Below, piece by piece: positions 1 to 6,511 of a stretch of 13,887 nucleotides of DNA. Within the stretch, counting starts at the first letter, position 1, and the number at the start of each line of letters is the position of its first letter. The notes under the pieces are model-generated. The model ran no database searches. It was not told the origin of the DNA and was given only the letters and a program-made list of their open reading frames with translations. A program made the position numbers and the translations under genes. The stretch is from NCBI GenBank assembly GCA_001805005.1, contig MHDO01000007.1, forward strand, positions 1 through 13,887. The letters are read 5' to 3'. Origin of the DNA: Nitrospinae bacterium RIFCSPLOWO2_12_39_16. Its GTDB lineage: Bacteria; Nitrospinota; Nitrospinia; UBA9942.

Positions 1-1009
1 AGAAGACCAGTCCCTGGCAATAGCTGACTATCTTATGAATCAAAAAGGGGAGTTACCTCCTGCCTATCAGGAAATAAAAATAGATATTACTGATAATGAC
101 CTGACAAACGAGGAATTGGCTGAAAGGGGTAAGAAGCTGATTCAAGAATATGGCTGTTTTGGATGCCACAATATAAGAGGGATTGATGCAAAGATAAAGA
201 TAGGACCTGACCTTGATGGTATTGGGAGTAAAGAGTTTGAAAAATTTGATTTTGGCAAGATGATTGGAAAAATCGGTCATACGAAGGAAGATTGGGTATT
301 CACTAAATTGAAACAGCCGAGGTCTTTCAGCGATATTCTAAAAATGCCATTTTATGGATTCACAGATGAAGATGTGATGGCTATAACATCAGTCTTATTA
401 GGGTTTGTGGATGAACCCATACCTGTCAAATATATTGATGAGAAGACTCAGATCCCGGTATTTGTCGGGAGTTTTGGTAGATTAATCAAGAAGTATAAAT
501 GTCAATCGTGTCATAAGATAAAAGGGTTTGGAGGAGATATTGGTCCTGACCTAACCTATGAAGGAAGCAAGGTAAGGAAGGAATGGCTCTTAAAATTCCT
601 TAAGTCACCTTATAAGATAAATCCTCTTTTATCTGCGAGGATGCCCAATTTTTTTATGCCGGATGAAGACATAAGGGTAATAACAGATTTTATTGAGCTG
701 GCTTTAGCCTATGATAAATTATCTCATATAAATATGGCTGAGGAATATAACGAGGATAATATTAATAAAGGTGAGAGTCTCTTTAAAAAGAAATATGGAT
801 GTATGGCATGTCACTCAGTTGAGGGTGGGGAGGTGAAGGGAAGGGTAGGTCCTAACCTTAGCGGGGTTGGTTCAAGGTTGAATCCTGACTGGATATTTTC
901 ATGGTTGAAGAATCCGCAGGCTTTACATCCAAATACTGCTATGCCGAATTTTAATCTACCCGATAAGACAGCTGCCGCGATAGCAGCATATTTAGTATCT
1001 CTTAAATAA
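1..1009 (+). CDS. multihaem cytochrome c, N-terminus cut by window edge
   Basis: This is a periplasmic-type electron carrier with at least three class I cytochrome c domains. The frame is open from base 2, and the residues before the first Met (35) read as the last helix of another cytochrome domain (ending IADYLM), so the true start lies upstream and a fourth haem domain is likely. Counting from the Met at 35, haem motifs are CFGCH 41-45, CQSCH 156-160 and CMACH 256-260. Each is followed by a GPDL/GPNL segment and a Met-Pro that would supply the distal ligand (M104, M203, M303). The last domain closely resembles the C-terminal domain of the fusion protein at 4927-6435 (both read KKYGC or EKYGC before the haem and TMPN or AMPN later), suggesting duplication. 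It is on the same strand as the cytochrome/CydA-like cluster but separated from it by 163 bases with an inverted repeat. Haem attachment is certain by motif; the redox partner is unknown. Confidence 0.9.
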   Translation, partial: EDQSLAIADYLMNQKGELPPAYQEIKIDITDNDLTNEELAERGKKLIQEYGCFGCHNIRGIDAKIKIGPDLDGIGSKEFEKFDFGKMIGKIGHTKEDWVFTKLKQPRSFSDILKMPFYGFTDEDVMAITSVLLGFVDEPIPVKYIDEKTQIPVFVGSFGRLIKKYKCQSCHKIKGFGGDIGPDLTYEGSKVRKEWLLKFLKSPYKINPLLSARMPNFFMPDEDIRVITDFIELALAYDKLSHINMAEEYNEDNINKGESLFKKKYGCMACHSVEGGEVKGRVGPNLSGVGSRLNPDWIFSWLKNPQALHPNTAMPNFNLPDKTAAAIAAYLVSLK

Positions 1010-1039
1010 AGAGATTATTAAATAGAACAAAAACATAAT

Positions 1040-1136
1040 AAAACCACGGAAGGACACGGATAAACACAGAAAAACAATGAAATAGTAAAAGGATTTATCT
1101 TGTCCGTGTCCATCCGTGATAAATCCGTGGTAGTTT
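1040..1136. repeat. imperfect inverted repeat built on CACGGAT words
   Basis: This spacer holds a palindromic element. The left arm contains CCACGGA (1044-1050) and GGACACGGA (1052-1060). The right arm carries their complements, TCCGTGTCC (1103-1111) and TCCGTGG (1124-1130), with an extra CACGGAT copy giving a bulge on the right side. Read on the minus strand, the right arm is three spaced copies of CACGGA(T). The look is that of short interspersed palindromic repeats seen in many environmental bacterial genomes; there is no open reading frame or T-run after it. It could form an RNA hairpin between the preceding cytochrome gene and the next one, and so end or buffer transcription, but that is inference. 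Confidence 0.7.
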
Positions 1137-1142
1137 TATAAT
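1137..1142 (+). promoter_or_regulatory. possible -10 box before the cytochrome/CydA-like cluster
   Basis: A perfect TATAAT lies 31 bases upstream of the TTG start at 1173, just beyond the inverted repeat. No convincing -35 hexamer sits 16-18 bases upstream, where the sequence is repeat arm. In AT-rich DNA such a match can arise by chance, so this is only a candidate. Confidence 0.25.
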
Positions 1143-1156
1143 TTATACATAAACAA

Positions 1157-1164
1157 AAAGGAGG
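1157..1164 (+). promoter_or_regulatory. strong ribosome binding site deciding a TTG start
   Basis: AAAGGAGG is the best Shine-Dalgarno match near the N-terminus of the small cytochrome gene. It lies eight bases from TTG 1173 and about 56 bases from the first ATG, so it supports the TTG as the start. Confidence 0.75.
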
Positions 1165-1172
1165 AAAGACAA

Positions 1173-1649
1173 TTGTTTTCGCAACCTATTCTTAATTTTA
1201 AGTTGAATAAATTAATAATAATGATTTTTATTTCTTTCTTTTTAATAGGTTTTTTAGAATTAAACCTTTTTGCCAAAGATGAAATTACTATCCCAAATAC
1301 CAAATGGGATATTGAGAAAGGCAAAAGGCTTTTTCATTATTATTGTTCTTACTGCCATGGAAAGGAAGGGAAAGGTGATGGTCCGAATGCAGTTAATCTT
1401 GACCCAAAACCGAGAGATTTCACCGATGATAAGTATATGGTTACGAGAACCGACCAAAATCTTTTTGATGTTATAAGTAAAGGCGGTGCTGCAATAGCCC
1501 GCTCAACCTTTATGCCGCCTTTTGAGCATACCCTTTCAAAGGAGAAGATTTTAGACATAATAGCTTATATTCGTTCATTTGCGCCAATAGTAAGGGGTCC
1601 TGAGATTACAGAAGCAAAAAAGACTCCAGTAAAAGGAGAGAAAGAATAA
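1173..1649 (+). CDS. secreted monohaem cytochrome c, TTG start
   Basis: A small class I cytochrome c of 158 residues. A hydrophobic Sec-type signal segment spans about residues 14-34. The haem motif is CSYCH 58-62 and the likely distal Met is M114 in FMPPF. Between them is a DPKPRDF segment also found in the cytochromes at 8007-8444 and in the middle domain of the fusion at 4927-6435, so the three form a paralogous subgroup. The start is TTG: an AAAGGAGG at 1157-1164 sits eight bases before it, while the first ATG (1221) has no such site and lies inside the signal segment. The gene ends one base before the CydA-like gene, so it probably delivers electrons to, or takes them from, that membrane protein. 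A Lys/Glu-rich tail follows the haem domain. Confidence 0.9.
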   Translation: MFSQPILNFKLNKLIIMIFISFFLIGFLELNLFAKDEITIPNTKWDIEKGKRLFHYYCSYCHGKEGKGDGPNAVNLDPKPRDFTDDKYMVTRTDQNLFDVISKGGAAIARSTFMPPFEHTLSKEKILDIIAYIRSFAPIVRGPEITEAKKTPVKGEKE

Positions 1650-1650
1650 A

Positions 1651-3438
1651 ATGTTAGTTAAGAGATTGAGATTAGAAGCAATAAAGTGGCGTTATTACCT
1701 CCTGATAGTCTTCTTCTCATTTTTATATCTATTATTTCTCCATTCAAAAAGTTTTGCAGAAGTAGCCCATCAAATAGATTACAGAACCATACCTTTCATT
1801 AGCAGCAGAAATCTGATATGGATTGTTGCACAGGTCCATCTGTATTTCGGAGCCTTTGTCCTTGGTGTTCCAATGTTTGCTGTTATCTGTGAATATATAG
1901 GTGTCAGAACAAAAGATAAGAAGTATGATAAACTTGCCAAAGAATTTACAAAGTTGCTATTAGCTGCCTTCTCAACCACTGCTACCTTTGGTGCTGTCCT
2001 TATCTTTTCTCTGATAATGTTCTATCCTACCTTTATGAAACATATAAGCGATGTATTTTATGTAACTTTTGGTATATATGTGCTTTTGTTTTTTGGAGAG
2101 ACTATAACCCTTTACCTATACTGGTATGGATGGGATACCATGATGCAGAGGAAAAGATTACATCTTACCCTTGGGGTCTTTCTTAATATCTTTGGCACTC
2201 TAATAATGATGGTCTCAAATTCATGGGCATCTTATATGATGAGTCCCACGATTTTAAGTGCAGAGTTGGGATTCTGGGATAGGACATGGACAGCAGTTAA
2301 CAATTTTACATGGCAGCCTTTGAATATCCACCGTCTTATTTCTAATGTGGTCTTTGGCGGATTTATCGTGGGTGCATACGCTGCAATAAAATTTCTTGCT
2401 GCCTCATCAGAAGAGGAAAAAGCGCATTATGACTGGATGGGGTATATTGGAAACTTTATAGGGATATTCGGCATGCTCCCACTCCCTTTTGCTGGATACT
2501 GGCTTACAAAGGAGATATATGCATACAGCACCCAGATGGGGATTACATTGATGGGGGGTTTTCTGGCATGGCTATTTATCATACAGGCAATTCTTATAGC
2601 GGTTCTATTTATAGGGAGTAATTACTATTTCTGGTTAGGGCTGGTGCACAGGATTGAAGGTGGTGCAAGATACAAGAGAAGTATCTTTATAATGTTAATT
2701 TCAATATTTATATGCTTTGCTATATGGATGACCCCCCACAGCATGGTTGCCAGCTTAGAGGAGGCAAGGGCAATGGGAGGGACCCATCATCCCCTGCTGG
2801 GTGTTTTTGGTGTCATGAGTGCAAAGATGACGGTAGTCAATATAGCCATACTGACTACCTTTATCAGCTTTCTCCTATACTGGAGGGCAAACAAGAAAGA
2901 GGCAGTTTCATGGCTGAAACTTGGAAAGGGAGTTGAGTATATTGTTTTTGCTGGAGCCATACTTTACATACTCTATCTTGGGGTTATGGGTTATTTTGTC
3001 CCCGCCATAGTCAGGATTGAAAAATATTCGGTCTATCAGGTGCTGACGGTATTAGGAGTTCTCCTTTTTATTACATTATTAACAATTCTTATGCAGAAGG
3101 GGGCACATATAAAAGAAGAAATAAAGTGGGGGAATATGCCTGAGAGATCCCAGTATGTACTTATCTTGTTAGCAATAACAATCATCTGGTTAATGGGATT
3201 GATGGGATATGCAAGGTCAGCCGTTAGAGTCCACTGGCATATATATGGTGTCCTCAGGGATACATCACCTGACGCATATTCCCCTTCATTGGGGGTAGCC
3301 TGCATAATGGTATCCATTACTACTATTGTATTTTTAGCCTTTATTACATTTATCTTCTGGTTAAGTCATCTTGGGGAAAAAAAGGAAGAAACTACCCAAC
3401 ATTTGGTAGGGGCTTTAAATTCTGGAGATGAGAAATGA
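1651..3438 (+). CDS. CydA-like (bd-like oxidase) polytopic membrane protein
   Basis: A 595-residue integral membrane protein with about 13-14 hydrophobic helices. Its first half resembles cytochrome bd subunit I: H63 in the QVHLYFG helix (compare the b595 His), the Y-D-K-L-A-K-E-F segment near 92-99, FFGET with E150, YWYGWD 158-162, a VSNSW segment 188-192, and H227 in NIHRLISN (compare the b558 His). I do not see the GRQPW motif of canonical CydA. The second half has extra helices and His-rich points: H363 (MTPHSM), H379-H380 (GGTHH) and H528/H530 (VHWH). It is longer than canonical CydA, and no CydB-like gene is nearby. It overlaps the next cytochrome gene by ATGA. This fits the divergent 'bd-like oxidases' reported from nitrite oxidisers such as Nitrospira. 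Reduction of O2, NO or another acceptor, or quinol oxidation, are all possible. Family call is good; substrate is unknown. Confidence 0.8.
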   Translation: MLVKRLRLEAIKWRYYLLIVFFSFLYLLFLHSKSFAEVAHQIDYRTIPFISSRNLIWIVAQVHLYFGAFVLGVPMFAVICEYIGVRTKDKKYDKLAKEFTKLLLAAFSTTATFGAVLIFSLIMFYPTFMKHISDVFYVTFGIYVLLFFGETITLYLYWYGWDTMMQRKRLHLTLGVFLNIFGTLIMMVSNSWASYMMSPTILSAELGFWDRTWTAVNNFTWQPLNIHRLISNVVFGGFIVGAYAAIKFLAASSEEEKAHYDWMGYIGNFIGIFGMLPLPFAGYWLTKEIYAYSTQMGITLMGGFLAWLFIIQAILIAVLFIGSNYYFWLGLVHRIEGGARYKRSIFIMLISIFICFAIWMTPHSMVASLEEARAMGGTHHPLLGVFGVMSAKMTVVNIAILTTFISFLLYWRANKKEAVSWLKLGKGVEYIVFAGAILYILYLGVMGYFVPAIVRIEKYSVYQVLTVLGVLLFITLLTILMQKGAHIKEEIKWGNMPERSQYVLILLAITIIWLMGLMGYARSAVRVHWHIYGVLRDTSPDAYSPSLGVACIMVSITTIVFLAFITFIFWLSHLGEKKEETTQHLVGALNSGDEK

Positions 3439-4220
3439 AAAAAGGGTCGGGGTTTTTCTTGAAGATTGTCCCATTTAGTCTTTCTATATTGTTTGTATAT
3501 ACTGCTATCGCCAATGTTATTCCCCAGCAGGAATCAAGACCGCCTGAAGAGTCTGTAATTGATTTTTCAAAGATTAAAACAAAACAGGACTTGGTTAAGG
3601 CGGGACAGTCTATCTTTTTTGGAAAGGGAAAATGTTCTCTCTGTCATTCTATAGGGCCCAGTGCCACTGCAAGGTGTCCTGACCTTTCAGGGATGGGGGG
3701 GAAATTAACAAGGGAATTTTTATATGAATCCCTGACAGAACCGTCAAAGTATATATATATGGATTATGAAGTCAGCCCCCCCAAGAGATTTGGGGCTGTA
3801 ATGCCAACTATTAATAGACCACCGGTAGATTTATCGGAACAGGAGGTTCTGCTGGTAATTTCCTTTTTACAAAAGTTGGGCGGGGAGGTTACAGTTGACC
3901 CTTCTGAGATAATAAAACCAGTTACAGTTAAGACGGAGGGCATGCCTGAACAAGATATCTTTCAGTTAATTAAGCAAGGGGATTCTGAAAAAGGGAGGGG
4001 ATTGTTTGAAAAGATGTCATGTTCTAAATGTCATAACCCCGAGAAAACAAACTGGAGTGCAATACTTACTGGAAAAGATGCCAATTCAATAAGAATGTCT
4101 ATTTTTAATGTCCAATCTCCATCTGGCAAGAAATTCCATGACACCCTTAGCCAGGTTACCTTAGATGATATTAATAACCTTGTGTCATATCTGATGACTT
4201 TAAAAGGTAATGTAACATGA
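3435..4220 (+). CDS. dihaem cytochrome c
   Basis: A 261-residue exported protein with a signal or anchor segment at about residues 9-27 and two class I cytochrome c domains. Haem sites are CSLCH 67-71 and CSKCH 196-200. Domain 1 has M123 in AVMPT as a distal ligand and, oddly, an extra Cys (C81) where relatives have GPDL. Domain 2 lacks the usual MP loop; the equivalent stretch reads KKFHDTL, so its sixth ligand may be His or absent. The ATG overlaps the stop of the CydA-like gene (ATGA) with GGAG seven bases upstream, and its own stop overlaps the next start, so the three are translationally coupled. It is probably a subunit of the same complex, carrying electrons to or from the membrane core. 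Confidence 0.88.
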   Translation: MKKGSGFFLKIVPFSLSILFVYTAIANVIPQQESRPPEESVIDFSKIKTKQDLVKAGQSIFFGKGKCSLCHSIGPSATARCPDLSGMGGKLTREFLYESLTEPSKYIYMDYEVSPPKRFGAVMPTINRPPVDLSEQEVLLVISFLQKLGGEVTVDPSEIIKPVTVKTEGMPEQDIFQLIKQGDSEKGRGLFEKMSCSKCHNPEKTNWSAILTGKDANSIRMSIFNVQSPSGKKFHDTLSQVTLDDINNLVSYLMTLKGNVT

Positions 4221-4930
4221 TTAAAAGACCTTCTATTTTAATAAAGGCAGTTATTTTTCTTATATTGATATATACAGGATTAAAGCTGATAAAGCCACCC
4301 CTTCCTTTCAGCCTTATCTTTATGTTCATGACCATATCAATACTTGGAGTTCTTATCTGGATTACGATATATGAAGAGACTATGGATGAGTTTTTTAATC
4401 CTATAGTTAATTTCCTCGCTGGTGAGGGGCTTGCCGGATTGAAGAAGAATTTGAGAATTGCAATTCTGATAATATTTCCCCTGTGGGTAGGATTTTTTAC
4501 CTATTCAAAAATTGCACCTAAAAATCAACCACCTCTGGAGGCAAGGGTTATACACCCCTCCCCACCGATAGAATATACCGGGATGGAGAGTTCGGTTGAT
4601 AATAGCGAGGAGAATGTCGCTGATGGTGCGACTATATATTACGACAAGTGCATATTCTGTCATGGTGACCAGTTAGATGGTAATGGTGCAGAGGCGCCAG
4701 CAATGAATCCCCCGCCGGCAAATTTTAGAGATGCGGGAACTATCGCCCAGCTTCAGGAGTCCTACCTTTTCTGGAGGATACAGAAAGGTTCAGAGGGTCT
4801 CCCCATAGAATCCGCACCATGGAAATCAGCTATGCCGCCCTTTGAGAATGTATTAACCGAAGATGAGATATGGAAGGTCATAAAGTATCTATATAAAGAA
4901 ACAGGGCATTCACCGAGGACATGGGAATGA
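4217..4930 (+). CDS. membrane-anchored monohaem cytochrome c
   Basis: A 237-residue protein with three hydrophobic segments (about 8-24, 31-51 and 80-97) followed by a periplasmic class I cytochrome c domain. The haem motif is CIFCH 145-149, and the likely distal Met is M206 in SAMPPFE. The stretch between helix 2 and helix 3 (EETMDEFFNPIVNFLAGEG) is acidic and should face one side of the membrane. The start overlaps the previous stop as ATGA, and the stop overlaps the preferred start of the next gene in the same way. Three helices are unusual for a simple anchored cytochrome c, so it may also contact the CydA-like protein or quinones as a structural subunit. No haem b ligand pattern is obvious in the helices. 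Confidence 0.85.
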   Translation: MIKRPSILIKAVIFLILIYTGLKLIKPPLPFSLIFMFMTISILGVLIWITIYEETMDEFFNPIVNFLAGEGLAGLKKNLRIAILIIFPLWVGFFTYSKIAPKNQPPLEARVIHPSPPIEYTGMESSVDNSEENVADGATIYYDKCIFCHGDQLDGNGAEAPAMNPPPANFRDAGTIAQLQESYLFWRIQKGSEGLPIESAPWKSAMPPFENVLTEDEIWKVIKYLYKETGHSPRTWE

Positions 4931-6435
4931 GAGATATAAAGAGGATTTATCTTATACCGGTTATTCTGATTCTGCTATCTCTATTATACCCTCAGATGGT
5001 AGGAGGGGATGGTGGGTTTATGGTTAATTCAAAATATATCAAAGGGGACATATCGGATGATCCGGCTTCCCCTGTTTGGGAACAGATACCTGCCATTCAG
5101 ATTTCACTATTTTCTCAGGTGAGATTTGAACCCAGATGGTTTGACGGCAAGGTAAGGTCAATATCTGTTCGTTCGATAAATAATGGAGAAAGAATCGCCT
5201 TTCTATTAGAGTGGGAAGATAAAACAGAGGATAGAAAGGGGGATGGGTTTAAGGATGGAGCTGCCATTGAGTTTCCTGTTGGAAAGGAGAAGGCGCATTT
5301 CTCCCATGCCTCCAGGATGGAACAACTTCCTGGGGGAAAGGTGAATATATGGTATTGGAAGGCAGACTCGACCGATATAAAGGATATGAATGCAGAGGGA
5401 TTAGGGACATTAGCAGTTCAGCAAAAGCAGGATGTTATAGGCAGAGGTATGTGGAGTAACAATAAATGGAGGGTGGTATTCTTAAGGACATTGAAGAGTG
5501 CCGATGGTAACGATGTTGTTTTCCAGCCCCTTGAGTATAAGGATATTGCCTTTGCTGTATGGGATGGGTCTAATGGCGAACAGGGTGCACAAAAGACAGT
5601 CTCTGTCTGGTATTATCTCCAGATAGATGCCACGGTAAATAGAATGGTGTATATTTATAGTGCAATTGCAATTGCTGTGGCAGGACTATTTGAGCTATTT
5701 ATCATTCGTCGGATGAAGGGGTCTGAAAAAGGTATATTGCTATTAATTTTACTCTTTGCAGCCCTAAACGGCTGTGCTAAAGATGAGGCAGTGGAGAGGG
5801 GATGGAGTCTATATCATCACTATTGTATCTCCTGCCATGGTAATAAGGGGAGAGGGGATGGTTTCAACGCAGCATATTTAGACCCGAAACCAAGAGACCA
5901 CTCTGACAGCAAAGAAGAATATATGGCAACGAAAGAAAATAAACAACTTTTTGATGCTGTGTCTAAAGGGGGGAGAGGTATTGCCAAATCGCAGTTAATG
6001 CCCTCCTATGGCCATACCCTTTCTGAAAATGAAATATGGAGTCTGGTGGCATATATGAGGACTCTCCATAAAAATAAGGTTGAAAAGGTATCTCTAAAGG
6101 AGATGGAAAAGATAGAAAAAAAGAAGACAAGATTGAAAATCGAGAAGATAAATATCAGCAGTGATGTTGAATCCCTGTCAGAGGATATTAGTCGTGGGGA
6201 GAGGCTTTTTAAGGAAAAGTATGGCTGTTATGCATGCCATCGTATAGGAGAGAAAGGGGGGATAGTTGGGCCGCCGCTGGATAAGGCAGGATTCAGATTA
6301 AATGCAGACTGGCTGCTAAGATGGATATTAAATCCTCAATCTATTAAATCTGAGACAACTATGCCAAATCTTGGTGTTCCCGAAAGGGATGCAAGATTTA
6401 TAGTTTTGTATTTAAAATCTCTTAAAGGGGCTTAA
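4927..6435 (+). CDS. EB_dh haem-b domain fused to two cytochrome c domains
   Basis: This 502-residue fusion begins with a signal peptide (about 5-25). Residues 30-235 resemble the gamma subunit of type II DMSO-reductase-family enzymes (ethylbenzene dehydrogenase, nitrite oxidoreductase): MEQLPGGKVNIWYWKA with candidate haem b ligand M131, and FAVWDGSNGEQGAQKTVS with candidate K223. A membrane helix (about 241-260) and a second hydrophobic segment ending in a lipobox, LNGC 280-283, follow. Then come two cytochrome c domains, CISCH 300-304 with M358 and CYACH 434-438 with M479, joined by a charged Lys/Glu linker (about 381-412). ATG 4927 is preferred to ATG 4921 because it makes the same ATGA overlap as its neighbours and sits seven bases after GAGGA. 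No molybdopterin catalytic subunit is in the window, so the domain probably relays electrons here. Domain calls are firm; function is inferred. Confidence 0.85.
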   Translation: MRDIKRIYLIPVILILLSLLYPQMVGGDGGFMVNSKYIKGDISDDPASPVWEQIPAIQISLFSQVRFEPRWFDGKVRSISVRSINNGERIAFLLEWEDKTEDRKGDGFKDGAAIEFPVGKEKAHFSHASRMEQLPGGKVNIWYWKADSTDIKDMNAEGLGTLAVQQKQDVIGRGMWSNNKWRVVFLRTLKSADGNDVVFQPLEYKDIAFAVWDGSNGEQGAQKTVSVWYYLQIDATVNRMVYIYSAIAIAVAGLFELFIIRRMKGSEKGILLLILLFAALNGCAKDEAVERGWSLYHHYCISCHGNKGRGDGFNAAYLDPKPRDHSDSKEEYMATKENKQLFDAVSKGGRGIAKSQLMPSYGHTLSENEIWSLVAYMRTLHKNKVEKVSLKEMEKIEKKKTRLKIEKINISSDVESLSEDISRGERLFKEKYGCYACHRIGEKGGIVGPPLDKAGFRLNADWLLRWILNPQSIKSETTMPNLGVPERDARFIVLYLKSLKGA

Positions 6436-6511
6436 AGGTTAAAATCTGTGGATAATGTCTGTTAGTTTTTTGGTTAATCGTTATTCTAACACTTGCTTTG
6501 AGGAGGTAAAA

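Noticed and set aside
53..280. Minus-strand open frame opposite the first cytochrome gene, and similar overlapping frames elsewhere
   Set aside because: They lie antisense or out of frame inside genes with clear haem or FAD motifs, show no family motif and lack ribosome binding sites.
1040..1136. CRISPR-like repeat array
   Set aside because: The CACGGA words are short, irregularly spaced and arranged as an inverted repeat, with no spacers of uniform length and no cas genes.
4921..4926. ATG 4921 as start of the EB_dh fusion
   Set aside because: The GAGGA at 4915-4919 would be only one base away; ATG 4927 has normal spacing and repeats the ATGA overlap used by the neighbours.
6455..6511. Upstream ATG at 6455 as start of the CuA protein
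   Set aside because: It adds 19 residues before the signal peptide and lacks a ribosome binding site, while ATG 6512 has AGGAGGT directly upstream.
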